DNA of 64,000 nt, from NCBI GenBank assembly GCA_002350725.1, contig DEFJ01000025.1, positions 1 through 64,000 on the forward strand. Reading direction: 5' to 3'. The notes beneath the pieces are model-generated. The model had not been told where the DNA came from and searched no databases. It saw nothing but the letters and a program-made list of their open reading frames with translations. Shown here in pieces: positions 26,717 through 37,135 of this stretch. The first letter of the stretch is position 1; each line of letters begins with the position of its first letter. The stretch is from Cyanobacteria bacterium UBA2855. GTDB taxonomy: Bacteria > Cyanobacteriota > Vampirovibrionia > Gastranaerophilales > Gastranaerophilaceae. A program made the position numbers and the translations under genes.

Positions 26717-27136
26717 TTAAGATTTTGGAATTTCTTTAATTTGCTCATTCAAATTCATATCTATAAATTTAAAAATATTTAATACTATCCCAGGCGCAAA
26801 ATAATAAGAATTATTAGCCGGAGTAATTTTTAAAATACTTTTATTTGGTCCGTAATAAGCAACCGCAGCAAGAAATTCTCTACCGGCAGCTTTAAATATA
26901 ATATAACCGCTTTTTGATTGTAGCTCTTTTATCTCAAAGCGATTAGCGGCAATACTGTCCAAAGCATAATAATACAAGTTATCCGCAGATAAATTATATG
27001 TTTTAAAACAATCACTAAACGGAACATTAGTAGGAGTTGTAAGCTGTTGCATTGTCAATTCTTCAGCACGTACACTCGTTATAATTCCTGTTATACATAT
27101 AATGATAATAGCTAAAAATTTTATGATTCTTTCCAT
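26717..27136 (-). CDS. Small exported protein of unknown function (139 aa)
   Basis: The first 24 residues are a signal peptide (RIIKFLAIIIICITGIITSV, then RAEE with likely cleavage after Ala). The mature part of about 115 residues has short beta-strand-like segments (GYIIFKAAGREFLAAVAYYG, KSILKITPANNSYYF). No family recognised. The start overlaps the end of polA by 16 bp, so it is translated from the polA message or shortly after it. Confidence 0.6.
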   Translation of the reverse strand: MERIIKFLAIIIICITGIITSVRAEELTMQQLTTPTNVPFSDCFKTYNLSADNLYYYALDSIAANRFEIKELQSKSGYIIFKAAGREFLAAVAYYGPNKSILKITPANNSYYFAPGIVLNIFKFIDMNLNEQIKEIPKS

Positions 27137-30000
27137 GTTTCACCTGTATTTATATCTATTTTGAGCGGGACTCTAAGTGGTTGATTTAATTCCATAGCAG
27201 CTTTTACAATAGATTTTACCTCTTCTAATTCAGATTTAAAAGTTTCTATTACAATTTCATCATGAACTTGTAATATCATTTTTGATTTTAAATTTCTCTC
27301 ATTTAACACTTTTGCGCATTCAATCATAGCATACTTCATTAAATCAGCAGCAGTACCTTGTATCGGTTGATTGATTGCGGCACGTTTTGCAAACTCTCTA
27401 ATCATACCGTTAGGACTATTCAATTCAGCGAGATATCTTCTGCGACCAAAAACTGTTTCAACATATCCGTTTTGTTCGGCAGAGTTTATTGTTGATGCCA
27501 TATACAACTTAATATTCGGATATGTTTCAAAATACTTATCTATAAATTCTTCCGCCTCTGCATTAGAAATTCCGATAGCTTTTGCAAGTCCATATTTACT
27601 CTGTCCGTATATTATACCAAAATTTACAGCCTTTGATTTATATCGCATATCCTTTGTTACTTCATCTATCGGCACCCCAAACACCTTTGATGCCGTTAGA
27701 GTATGAACATCTACATCATTTGTAAAGGCTTCAATCAAATGCTTGTCCTGCGAAATATGTGCTAATAATCTTAATTCTATTTGAGAATAATCAGCAGATA
27801 AAATTAAAGCTTTTTCTCTATCCTCAGGAACAAAAGCCGCTCTTATTTTATTACCATCCTCCGTACGTGCAGGAATATTCTGTAAATTCGGATTTGAAGA
27901 GGACAATCTTCCTGTAGTTGTAACTGTTTGATTAAATGATGTGTGAATTCTGTTATCTTTCTTACTTATCAATTCCGGCAGAGCATCAGTATAAGTAGAA
28001 ATTAATTTTGCATATTTTCTATATTCCAATATCAGCCCTGCAATTTCGTAATCTTCTGCCAATTCCTCCAAAACTTCTGCGCTTGTGGATTTTTTCTTCT
28101 TCTTTGATTTTAAACCCATTTTATCAAACAAAATTTCACCCACCTGTTTTGGAGAATTTATATTAAAATCACAACCGGCCAAACTATAAATTTTTGTTTC
28201 TATTACTTTTAACTTGTTTTCCATATCGAAGGATAACTCAGATAAATATTTTGTATCTAAACTTACTCCGTTATACTCCATATCAGCTAATACTTTTGCT
28301 AATGGCAACTCTATATTATTTAAAATCTTTATTTCATTTTCGTTAAGATGCTCTTTCCAATATTTAACTAAATCCAAAATTACCGAGCTTTCCGCATTTA
28401 CAGCATTTGTAATATTGTCAAGATTTGCATTTTTTAAAGTCAATTTTAATTTTTTTATTTCGTCAGGCTCTGCAAACTGAGGAATAGTCATATTGAGATT
28501 TTCAATAGATTGAATATCTATCTCATGACGTACGGAAGGATTCGCAACGTAACTTGCCAACTCAACATCAAACTCTGCACCTGCTAAATTGATTCCTTCA
28601 TTTTTTAATACATTATACAGCTCTTTTAAATTGTATACCGCCTTTTTAACTTCATCGGACTCAATAAAAGGTTTTAAACCGCTTATGATATTTGCTTTTG
28701 GTAACAAGTTTAGCGCAGTATCATGTTTTATTGGAATATAAAAAGATTTTGTTTCAACTGAAAATCCAACCTCTTCACTGATAAACTCTGCATCAACACC
28801 ATCTTTGTATGCTAATGAAATACCTATTATATCATTTTCAACTGCATTTGAAAAATCATATTTTACATTCAATGCAACAAGTTTTTGTTTTTTAAGCTGC
28901 TCGCATAAATCATTGAAATCTTTACTGTCCGTTATAAGTTTTGATGAATGACCGGATGATTTACTGTTTTTATTTATTTCTTCTGAAACAGCCTGCGCAA
29001 ACAAACCCAACTGCATTTGTCCGTTTGCCAAATTTGACGAATTTACCGAAATTTTAGCCTCATTATTTTGCTCCTGCACAATTTCACTAAAATCGCCATC
29101 TGAATTAAATGTTGAAAGTATAGAATTTATATTTTTTAAAAACTTATAAAATTGCATAGATTTTAAAAATTCGGTTGCTTTTGTTATATTCGGCAACTCG
29201 ACTTTCGTTTTATCAAAATCAAAATCAACATCCAAATCTCTGATTATGGTAGCAAGATAATAACTCAACTTTGCATCTTCAACTCCATTTTTAATTTTTT
29301 CTCTTATGGAATTTCCGGAAATCTTATCAATATTTTCTAAAACACCATCAAGATGTCCGAACTCTTTTAGTAAAGCTTGTGCGGTTTTTTCACCAATACC
29401 TCTGATGCCGGGAATACAATCGGATGTATCACCTCTAAGAGATTTATAATCTATTATCTGATTTGGATAAACGCCTAACTTATTATACACACCTTCCCAA
29501 TCGTATGTCTTTAATTCACCTTTTGTCGGAATTATTACCTTTACGCAACCCTCTTTATCTATAAGTTGAAAAGCATCTTGATCCCCTGTTAAGATAAGAA
29601 CTTTATGACCTAAGGCGCATGCTTGCTTTGAAATTGTCCCGATTACATCATCCGCTTCAAAACCCTCTTTTGTGTAAATAGGAATATTGAAAGCTCTTAA
29701 GCCCTCATAAATTAAGTCCATCTGAGAACGCATTGTATCAGGCATTTGTTCTCTGTTGCTTTTATAATTCACATATTTTTCAACTCTGAAAGTTTTATGA
29801 CTAACATCAAAAGCAACCGCAATTGCATCGGTTTTTATTTTCTGATTTTTTAATAAATCAAATATTGCATGAAAAAAACCGTAAACAGCCCAGGTAGGTT
29901 GCCCGTCAGTTGTACTCATATTCGTTCTTTCAAGAGCATAATATTCTCGAAAAGCTAATGCGTGACCATCTATTAAGATTAAAGTCTTTGAATTCCCCAT
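27121..30000 (-). CDS. polA: DNA polymerase I
   Basis: A 959-residue repair and lagging-strand polymerase. The 5'-3' exonuclease domain (1 to about 300) opens LILIDGHALAFREYYAL and has GFEADDVIGT and SLRGDTSDCIPGIRGIGEKT. The middle domain (about 350-550) is the 3'-5' exonuclease fold, but the segment where the first catalytic Asp/Glu is expected reads LVALNVKYDFSNAV, so proofreading is probably lost, as in several bacteria. The polymerase domain has SADYSQIELRLLAHIS (motif A), RYKSKAVNFGIIYGQS (motif B) and QVHDEIVIE (motif C). Confidence 0.95.
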   Translation of the reverse strand: MGNSKTLILIDGHALAFREYYALERTNMSTTDGQPTWAVYGFFHAIFDLLKNQKIKTDAIAVAFDVSHKTFRVEKYVNYKSNREQMPDTMRSQMDLIYEGLRAFNIPIYTKEGFEADDVIGTISKQACALGHKVLILTGDQDAFQLIDKEGCVKVIIPTKGELKTYDWEGVYNKLGVYPNQIIDYKSLRGDTSDCIPGIRGIGEKTAQALLKEFGHLDGVLENIDKISGNSIREKIKNGVEDAKLSYYLATIIRDLDVDFDFDKTKVELPNITKATEFLKSMQFYKFLKNINSILSTFNSDGDFSEIVQEQNNEAKISVNSSNLANGQMQLGLFAQAVSEEINKNSKSSGHSSKLITDSKDFNDLCEQLKKQKLVALNVKYDFSNAVENDIIGISLAYKDGVDAEFISEEVGFSVETKSFYIPIKHDTALNLLPKANIISGLKPFIESDEVKKAVYNLKELYNVLKNEGINLAGAEFDVELASYVANPSVRHEIDIQSIENLNMTIPQFAEPDEIKKLKLTLKNANLDNITNAVNAESSVILDLVKYWKEHLNENEIKILNNIELPLAKVLADMEYNGVSLDTKYLSELSFDMENKLKVIETKIYSLAGCDFNINSPKQVGEILFDKMGLKSKKKKKSTSAEVLEELAEDYEIAGLILEYRKYAKLISTYTDALPELISKKDNRIHTSFNQTVTTTGRLSSSNPNLQNIPARTEDGNKIRAAFVPEDREKALILSADYSQIELRLLAHISQDKHLIEAFTNDVDVHTLTASKVFGVPIDEVTKDMRYKSKAVNFGIIYGQSKYGLAKAIGISNAEAEEFIDKYFETYPNIKLYMASTINSAEQNGYVETVFGRRRYLAELNSPNGMIREFAKRAAINQPIQGTAADLMKYAMIECAKVLNERNLKSKMILQVHDEIVIETFKSELEEVKSIVKAAMELNQPLRVPLKIDINTGETWKES

Positions 30001-30051
30001 AAGGCTATTTTGCCATAAAAACTTTAATATTTCAATTTTTAAAGATATATT

Positions 30052-30867
30052 TTACTTTGAATTTACAAGATAAGAATATACTTCATTTTTACTGACATCA
30101 TATAATTCGGATAATATTATTGATATATCTTTATCGGAGAAATTTTTTGATTTCAGCAATTTAATTTTGTCAGCATACATATCGACCCCGATTTTTGAAT
30201 TACTACGATGAATCATGACAACAATCTCACCCTTAACTTCCTCTTTTGAAAAATACACTGACAGATTTTTAGCTGTATCGGTTATAACTTCCTCAAAAAC
30301 TTTTGTTAATTCTCTACCAACAGAAACCTGTTTTTCAGGGAATTCCTGTTCAATAATTTTCAATGTTTCAATTAGGCGCTTTGGAGATTCGTAAAACACT
30401 ATATCAGTATCGCTATATTTTGCGACAAGTTCGATTATTTGAGTTTTTATACGGGGCAAAAACCCAACAAAAATAAAATCTTCACACTCTCTTGGAATTT
30501 GAGAAATAAATGTCACAACAGCATTAGCTCCTGCCAATGCCGTTATGGTTTTCCCGTTTTTCTTTAATTCCCTAACCAAAACAGCCCCGGGGTCACAAAA
30601 CAAAGGAGTTCCTGCATCGGACACAAGCGCAATCTTTTTACCCTCATTGATTAATTCAATAAATTTTGAAACTCTTTCACGTTCATTAAATTTATGATAA
30701 GAAATACATTTTGTACCAATAGAAAAATGGTTTAGAAGTTTTTGAGTATTGCGACTATCTTCACACGCAATTATATCAACCGATTTTAATACTTCGATTG
30801 CTCTGTTTGACATATCACCTAAATTTCCGATAGGTGTAGGCACAATATAAAAATCAAATTCTCGCAT
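30052..30867 (-). CDS. rsmI: 16S rRNA (cytidine-1402-2'-O)-methyltransferase
   Basis: SAM-dependent tetrapyrrole-methylase-fold enzyme that methylates C1402 of 16S rRNA. The start VPTPIGNLGDMSNRAIEVLK is diagnostic, followed by ACEDSRNTQKLL, ALVSDAGTPLFCDPGAVLVR and FVGFLPR. C-terminal VGRELTKVFEEV and KGEIVVMI are also as expected. 271 residues, normal. It lies between a DUF2142 gene (24 bp) and polA (51 bp) in the same direction. Confidence 0.94.
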   Translation of the reverse strand: MREFDFYIVPTPIGNLGDMSNRAIEVLKSVDIIACEDSRNTQKLLNHFSIGTKCISYHKFNERERVSKFIELINEGKKIALVSDAGTPLFCDPGAVLVRELKKNGKTITALAGANAVVTFISQIPRECEDFIFVGFLPRIKTQIIELVAKYSDTDIVFYESPKRLIETLKIIEQEFPEKQVSVGRELTKVFEEVITDTAKNLSVYFSKEEVKGEIVVMIHRSNSKIGVDMYADKIKLLKSKNFSDKDISIILSELYDVSKNEVYSYLVNSK

Positions 30868-30890
30868 AGTGGTATTGTATCATAAAATGC

Positions 30891-32288
30891 TTAAATTTTA
30901 TAATATAATTGAGGGGTTATATCATAAAATCTGTGCAGTAATGATAGTTCACTTGAAAATAGTATTAATATCAGCATAATTATCAAAATTGGTTTTATTT
31001 TATTTATATCATATTTACAATTGCAATTTTTAAATAATAGTAAGGCAGGTAAAATTATCGGGATAAAATATTTTCCATTCAGCCCAAGAATTATGTTGTT
31101 TGTAACCGGAGACCACATAATATACAAACTTGTAAAGGTTATTATTATTCCGAGTATTACCGTCATTAAGATAATATATTTCTGCCATTTTAAAAACTCA
31201 AAATCGCAATTATCCAAGACGGCAGAAATGTATATTATTAACGAATACAAAATATATGTAATAAAATCCAGCTTGGTATCTTGCCAGCCGAGTACTCCAA
31301 TCATTGTAATGATTAATCTCGGTAATTTTATAAAGAAAGTTTTTACAATTATAATTGCATAGTTTACCGGATGAGAAATTATATAACTTATTTGTTCCAT
31401 TGGGTTTGCAATCCCCGGATTCATATTTATCGAAATTCCTTTAATAAAACTACTCCACAGCATTAATCCGATAATTGCAGATATTAATACCGATAACATT
31501 ATTATTATGTAGTTTTTAAAGGTTTTAAATTTATTTATTGGAATAATAAAGCATAGTGGAATTAATAAAAAATATGATTTTGAAATTGATAATAAAAATG
31601 CTAATAATAACAGGATAATAAAAGTTTTAAATATATGCAATGTTTCTTTTTGTGTAATAATTTTCATAATAAATGCTAGCCACAGAAAATTAAGTCCATA
31701 AACAATTACATCGGAAGAATATGCTCCGGCTAAAGATAAACTCATGGGCATCAGTGCAATAACCATTAACGATAACTTATATAGCGGAATAATCCTTATT
31801 GCGAAAAATACAAGCAAACAGTATATAAATAAATTGCTAAGTCTTCCAAGATAAAATTGTACTGCGATTTTTGGAGTAAGCAGCTTACCGAGTATTATTC
31901 CGGGCAAATGACTTATATAACAAACCGGTGAATAGAGTGCTGTATTTGGGAAACTGACAAATTTTGTTTCTTTTTTATTGACAGAAATTTTTAAATCATC
32001 TTTTAATTCGGCCAAACTAACCTTTTTATCAACATTTTTTATCAGTGGTATATACTTTTCATAATAAGTTGAAATTGCTTTTGGAAGATAATCCCCGGTT
32101 TGTCCGTCCTTTTGGGTTGCGAGGAAATGTCCTTCGGTAATTTGGTATGCCCTGAAAAAATGTGTAGTTTCATCTACGGACTGAAATGGCGGAAGGATAA
32201 GACTATACATTAGTCCAAAGAATAAGGCAATTATCACAAATATTTTTTCTACAGATAAATTTATAAAAAAATTTTTCACGCTAACCAC
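30891..32288 (-). CDS. DUF2142 family polytopic membrane protein
   Basis: A 465-residue protein with about 10-12 transmembrane helices. After the first helix it shows PPFQSVDETTHFFRAYQITE, the signature of DUF2142, whose members resemble GT-C glycosyltransferases (acidic residues in the first outer loop). Such proteins are thought to work on lipid-linked glycans or surface polysaccharides; no activity is established for most. GWQDTKLDF in a later loop and a short C-terminus are as in the family. It follows the leuS terminator, so it probably has its own promoter. Confidence 0.82.
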   Translation of the reverse strand: MVSVKNFFINLSVEKIFVIIALFFGLMYSLILPPFQSVDETTHFFRAYQITEGHFLATQKDGQTGDYLPKAISTYYEKYIPLIKNVDKKVSLAELKDDLKISVNKKETKFVSFPNTALYSPVCYISHLPGIILGKLLTPKIAVQFYLGRLSNLFIYCLLVFFAIRIIPLYKLSLMVIALMPMSLSLAGAYSSDVIVYGLNFLWLAFIMKIITQKETLHIFKTFIILLLLAFLLSISKSYFLLIPLCFIIPINKFKTFKNYIIIMLSVLISAIIGLMLWSSFIKGISINMNPGIANPMEQISYIISHPVNYAIIIVKTFFIKLPRLIITMIGVLGWQDTKLDFITYILYSLIIYISAVLDNCDFEFLKWQKYIILMTVILGIIITFTSLYIMWSPVTNNIILGLNGKYFIPIILPALLLFKNCNCKYDINKIKPILIIMLILILFSSELSLLHRFYDITPQLYYKI

Positions 32289-32290
32289 AT

Positions 32291-32323
32291 AAAAAGTACC
32301 CCTATTATACTTAACAGGGGTAC
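32291..32323 (-). terminator. Rho-independent terminator after leuS
   Basis: GTACCCCT / AGGGGTAC stem (32296-32303 with 32316-32323) and a run of T on the minus strand from 32291-32295, just after the leuS stop. Confidence 0.85.
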
Positions 32324-32332
32324 ATATTTTAA

Positions 32333-34837
32333 TTATTTAACAACAATATTAACCAACTTTTTAGGTACAACAATTGTCTTTACAACTGTCTTACCCGCTG
32401 TTTGAGATTTTATTTTTTCGCTAGATAAGGCTTTTTCTTTCATTTCTTCTTGAGATAAGCCTTCATCAACTTCTATTTTATCTTTAACCTTGCCGTTGAT
32501 TTGAACAACCAAAGTTATCGAGCTTGATTTTGCGAGATTTTCATCCCACTTACACCACTGTTGGTTATGGATAGAACCTTCACCACCTAAATCATGCCAA
32601 GCTTCTTCTGTTAAATGAACTGCAACCGGTGACATCAATTTCATTAATGAAACTATTGCAAAGCTCAAAACAAGCTTGTCCTCATCATCTAATGTCGACT
32701 TCTTGCTCTGCCAATCATATATAGCATTTGTAAGTTCTCTATATTTAGAAATTACCGTATTGAATTGAAAATCGTTTGAGATATCGTTTGTAATTCCTTT
32801 TATAGCAATATGGACATTACGCAGCAAATCGTCATTTTCTTTCTTATTCAAATCACCCGCTTTAATTTCAGGAATATCTAAAGAAATATTATCCGCATTT
32901 GTTGCTATCAATCGCCATACACGATTAAGGAATTTATAGCATCCCTCAACACCTGCATCAGACCAATCAAAATCACGAGCCGGAGGAGAATCAGAAAGAA
33001 TAAACAATCTTGCCGTATCTGCTCCGTAATTTTCAAATATCTCATCAGGATCAACAGTATTACCCTTAGATTTAGACATCTTTGAACCGTCTTTTAGTAC
33101 CATACCTTGCGTCAACAAGTTTTTAAACGGTTCGTCAAAATCCAACAATCCGCAATCCCTTAACGCTTTTGTGAAAAATCTTGAATATAGCAAGTGAAGA
33201 ATTGCGTGTTCAATACCACCTACATATTGATCAACAGGTAACCAGTGATTTACCTTATTTTTGTTAAAGCATTCTTTATTATTACGCGCATCTGCATATC
33301 TTAAATAATACCAGCTTGAACAAATAAATGTATCCATAGTATCCATTTCTCTGGTAGCATGCCCGCCACACACAGGACAAACAGTATCTTTAAACGTAGG
33401 TGAAGTTGTAATAGGAGATTTTCCTACCACAGAAAAATCTACGTCTTTTGGAAGTAATACAGGCAACTGATCCTCAGGAACAGGTTGAATACCGCACTTG
33501 TCACAATATACAACAGGTATTGGCGCTCCCCAATATCTTTGACGGGAAATCAACCAATCACGAAGTCTGTATTGAGTTTTAAACTCTCCAAAACCGTCCT
33601 TTACAGCTTTTTCTGTTATTGCTTTTTTCGCACTTTCATTATCCATTCCGTTAAATTCACCGGAATTTACAAGAACACCGGAGTCAACATAAGCATCATC
33701 CCAAGATTCCGGAGCGCCTAAATCTTTATCCGCAGGTTTGATAACGGTTTTCAACGGCAGGTTATATTTTTTTGCAAATGCAAAATCTCTTGTATCGTGT
33801 GTTGGTACCGCCATAACAGCCCCTGTACCGTATTCAACCAGAGCATAATCCGCAGTCCATAAAGGGAATGTTTCCCCTGTGAACGGATTTTTACAATGAG
33901 TACCTAACGGAACTCCTGTTTTTGGACGGTCTGTAGAAAGTCGCTCTATTTCGGACATCTTTCTTGCATTTGCTCTGTATTCTTCAACCGCAACTTTATT
34001 TTCAGGAGTTGTTAGTTTTTCTATATCTTTATACTCCGGAGCTACAACAAGATATGTTATACCATGAACAGTATCCGGTCTTGTTGTATAAACAGGAACA
34101 TCCATTTTTTCACCATTTGGAGCATCGAGAACAGGAAATCTGAATATTGCGCCATGTGATTTCCCAATCCAGTTTGCCTGCATTGTTTTTACATTATCGC
34201 CCCAGCCCGCAAGTTTATCTAAGTCTTCTAAAAGTACATCTGCATAATCAGTAATTTTCAAAAACCATTGAGAGAGGTATTTCTTTTCAACTACACTGTC
34301 ACATCTCCAGCATTTACCATCAATAACCTGCTCGTTAGCAAGAACGGTACCGCAATCATTACACCAGTTTACGGCAGCCTCTTTTTTGTATGCAAGGCCT
34401 TTTTTGTATAACTGTAAGAATAGCCACTGAGTCCATTTGTAATATTCAGGCTTACAAGTAGCAACTTCTCTATCCCAATCATAAGAAAGACCTAACATTT
34501 TAAGTTGTTTTGTCATGTAAGCGATATTTTCATCAGTCCAAGTTTCAGGATTTGCACCGTGTTTCATAGCAGCATTTTCAGCCGGCAAGCCAAAACTATC
34601 CCATCCTATCGGATGCAATACGTTATAACCCTGCGCCTTTTTAAAACGCGCAATTACATCGGTAATTGTATAGTTTCTGACATGTCCCATATGCAATTTT
34701 CCTGATGGGTAAGGAAACATAGATAAGGCATAATACTTAGGTTTATCACTGTCATCAGGAGTTTTGAAAGCACCTGTTTCTTCCCATACTCTTTGCCATT
34801 TTTTCTCTATTTCTTGCGGAAAATACGCTTCTTTCAT
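32333..34837 (-). CDS. leuS: Leucyl-tRNA synthetase
   Basis: Class Ia synthetase charging tRNA-Leu. FPYPSGKLHMGHVRNYTITD carries the HIGH-type motif (HMGH), and KDGSKMSKSKGN the KMSKS loop. A zinc-knuckle pair is visible (CNDCGTV with CWRCDS, and CPVCGGHA later). The editing domain shows YTTRPDTVHGITYLVVAPEY and GTGAVMAVPTHDTRD, where Asp in the last motif blocks misacylated products. 834 residues, normal. Transcribed alone, ending at a clear terminator. Confidence 0.96.
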   Translation of the reverse strand: MKEAYFPQEIEKKWQRVWEETGAFKTPDDSDKPKYYALSMFPYPSGKLHMGHVRNYTITDVIARFKKAQGYNVLHPIGWDSFGLPAENAAMKHGANPETWTDENIAYMTKQLKMLGLSYDWDREVATCKPEYYKWTQWLFLQLYKKGLAYKKEAAVNWCNDCGTVLANEQVIDGKCWRCDSVVEKKYLSQWFLKITDYADVLLEDLDKLAGWGDNVKTMQANWIGKSHGAIFRFPVLDAPNGEKMDVPVYTTRPDTVHGITYLVVAPEYKDIEKLTTPENKVAVEEYRANARKMSEIERLSTDRPKTGVPLGTHCKNPFTGETFPLWTADYALVEYGTGAVMAVPTHDTRDFAFAKKYNLPLKTVIKPADKDLGAPESWDDAYVDSGVLVNSGEFNGMDNESAKKAITEKAVKDGFGEFKTQYRLRDWLISRQRYWGAPIPVVYCDKCGIQPVPEDQLPVLLPKDVDFSVVGKSPITTSPTFKDTVCPVCGGHATREMDTMDTFICSSWYYLRYADARNNKECFNKNKVNHWLPVDQYVGGIEHAILHLLYSRFFTKALRDCGLLDFDEPFKNLLTQGMVLKDGSKMSKSKGNTVDPDEIFENYGADTARLFILSDSPPARDFDWSDAGVEGCYKFLNRVWRLIATNADNISLDIPEIKAGDLNKKENDDLLRNVHIAIKGITNDISNDFQFNTVISKYRELTNAIYDWQSKKSTLDDEDKLVLSFAIVSLMKLMSPVAVHLTEEAWHDLGGEGSIHNQQWCKWDENLAKSSSITLVVQINGKVKDKIEVDEGLSQEEMKEKALSSEKIKSQTAGKTVVKTIVVPKKLVNIVVK

Positions 34838-34993
34838 TCTTTATCCCTCTCGATTTCAATTAATTAATTGTCCTTGAACAAATTCAGACTAACACAAAGA
34901 TGCCCTAAAGTAAATTAAGATTATCCTATACTTTAAAATTGGAAAAGATTATTTTCGGACAAAAATTATAAAATTTAATACTTTTAAATATTT

Positions 34994-36790
34994 TTAACTA
35001 TTCACCGCAGATGTTTCTTCCTGCTTTTTGAATTGCATTTCATATAAGGCTTTATAAGCACCATTTTCAATATTCAACAATTCTTCGTGGGTACCCATTT
35101 CTGCAATTTCACCTTGGTTTATTACAACAATCATATCTGCATTTTGAATAGTAGATAATCTGTGCGCTATTACAAATACGGTTTTATCCTGCATCAAATT
35201 ATCTATTGCTTTTTGAACAATTGCTTCTGCCTTGTTATCCAATGCAGAAGTTGCTTCATCAAGTATAATTATCGGAGCATTTTTTAAGAACGCTCTTGCA
35301 ATAGCTACACGCTGTTTTTGCCCACCTGACAACAATACCCCGCGTTCACCGATTACCGTATCAAGTCCATCTTTTAATGTTGCGATAAACTCATCCAAAA
35401 ATGCCATCTTAACCGCTTTTTGGATATCTTCTTCTGTTGCATTCGGGTTACCTAACAAAATATTTTCCCTGATTGTTCCGGAGAACAAGAAATTATCCTG
35501 AAATACCACTGCAATATTTTGTCTTAAAGATTGCAATGTGAAATCTCTTATATCCGTTCCGTCTATAGTTATACTGCCGGATTTTATATCGTAAAATCTT
35601 GGCAACAGATTTACAATAGTGGTTTTACCTCCGCCTGAATTTCCGACAAACGCAACTGTTTCTCCCTTGTGAATATCAAGATTTATATTTTTTAGAACCG
35701 GGACATTTTCTACATATTCAAAATTTACATTTTCAAACTTTATCAAGTTGTGATCTTTAGCCATTGGAATTGCATTTTCCTTGTCTCGTATTGCCGGATT
35801 AGAATCTAACAAATTAAAGATATTTTCTATTGCAAAGAAAGACATCTGTACTTGATTTAAGTTGTTTCCGATATTCTTTACCGGAGTATAAAGTAAAATA
35901 AGCGCTGTTATAAATGATACAAAATTACCGGCAGTGATTTGATTTGTCATAATCAAATGCGAACCGTAACCAATTGCAGCAGCAATACCGACAGACACGA
36001 TTACGTGCATCATCGGAGATAACCACTGTGTCTTTTGAACCATTTTTATTCTTAGTCTAAAGATATTTCCAAGAATCCATTTAAACTTATTAGTCTCATT
36101 TGCCTGCAAATTATAAGAAGTAATTGTTTTATTACCCGCAAATACTTCATTATACTCAGTAATAATTGCAGAATCCGCAACAACAGTTTTGTCCAATACG
36201 CTTTTAATTCTTTTTTGTAACTTTGCAACCGGAGCAAATGCACATGCTAATACCAAACACGCAATCAAAGCAAGCTGCCAAGAGTTATAGAATAATACAC
36301 ATACTAAAGACACAGACGAGAATATTCTTTGTGTGAACACACTCAAGTTATCCAATAATCCCGCACACGCCATATCTGCCATATTATTAAACTGAAATAC
36401 GACATCACCTGAATTTCTTTTGTCATAAAATGATGTTTCGTACGTTAACAATTTCTTGAATAAATCAAATTTCAATCCGTTAGTTATTCTCCCGCCTACC
36501 CATGTCGAAAGATAAGCTGACATATACTTTAAACCGCCTTGCACTGAGGTAAATGCAACAATACCCAAAGGGATATACCAAGGAGAACTGACGGATTTTT
36601 CTACCATAACCAAATCCATATATGGCTTGAGTGCCAATGCTATAACCGCATCTAAAGAACCAATCGGTATACATATCAACATTGAACATAACGCTCTAAA
36701 CCATACCGGTCGAACGTACGGCCACATACGTTTATAGTTGATTACAAAACGTTGACTATTAATCTTATCTATTATATCTGAAAATTTCAT
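34994..36790 (-). CDS. ABC transporter, fused permease and ATPase (MsbA-like exporter)
   Basis: A 598-residue half-transporter: about six transmembrane helices (to around residue 330) followed by an ATPase domain with GNSGGGKTT (Walker A), LSGGQKQRVAIARAFL (signature), IIILDEATSALD (Walker B) and the switch His in VFVIAHRLST. The family exports lipid A-core, lipids or peptides across the inner membrane as a homodimer. The nearest neighbours upstream are glycan genes, so a lipid or glycolipid substrate is plausible. Confidence 0.9.
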   Translation of the reverse strand: MKFSDIIDKINSQRFVINYKRMWPYVRPVWFRALCSMLICIPIGSLDAVIALALKPYMDLVMVEKSVSSPWYIPLGIVAFTSVQGGLKYMSAYLSTWVGGRITNGLKFDLFKKLLTYETSFYDKRNSGDVVFQFNNMADMACAGLLDNLSVFTQRIFSSVSLVCVLFYNSWQLALIACLVLACAFAPVAKLQKRIKSVLDKTVVADSAIITEYNEVFAGNKTITSYNLQANETNKFKWILGNIFRLRIKMVQKTQWLSPMMHVIVSVGIAAAIGYGSHLIMTNQITAGNFVSFITALILLYTPVKNIGNNLNQVQMSFFAIENIFNLLDSNPAIRDKENAIPMAKDHNLIKFENVNFEYVENVPVLKNINLDIHKGETVAFVGNSGGGKTTIVNLLPRFYDIKSGSITIDGTDIRDFTLQSLRQNIAVVFQDNFLFSGTIRENILLGNPNATEEDIQKAVKMAFLDEFIATLKDGLDTVIGERGVLLSGGQKQRVAIARAFLKNAPIIILDEATSALDNKAEAIVQKAIDNLMQDKTVFVIAHRLSTIQNADMIVVINQGEIAEMGTHEELLNIENGAYKALYEMQFKKQEETSAVNS

Positions 36791-37135
36791 TTTTTTATTC
36801 TGTTCTCCTACGACATTTTCTTTATGACAATTCCGATAACTACATAGTTTTCGGTTTTGAAACTATAAAAAACTTACTTTTGCCAATATCTCTTATTCTT
36901 ATTTGAACAACGCCTTTAGGCTTATGTTGCGTAACAGCCTAAAAACAAATCTATTACATATTATCACAAATAAATTATTTTTACATTTTACACTTAATAT
37001 TTTTTACATACAGCATTGAACAACACTTCTTAAAATATATAACATACAATACCGCGGACAATAAGTTACCGCAATCTGTTAAAAAGTGACTTTAGTTACA
37101 ATAATATTAAAAAGCAAAATCTATACACATTACGG
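36791..37135. other. Intergenic region between glycosyltransferase and ABC transporter genes
   Basis: 345 AT-rich bases without a gene. Two dyads are visible: ATAGTTT/AAACTAT (about 36845-36867) and a perfect 8-bp arm pair TTTAGGCT/AGCCTAAA (36915-36943). A promoter for the transporter should lie here; TTGGCA with TATAGT is present on the minus strand but with only 13 bp between. No tRNA or other RNA fold was recognised. Confidence 0.5.
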
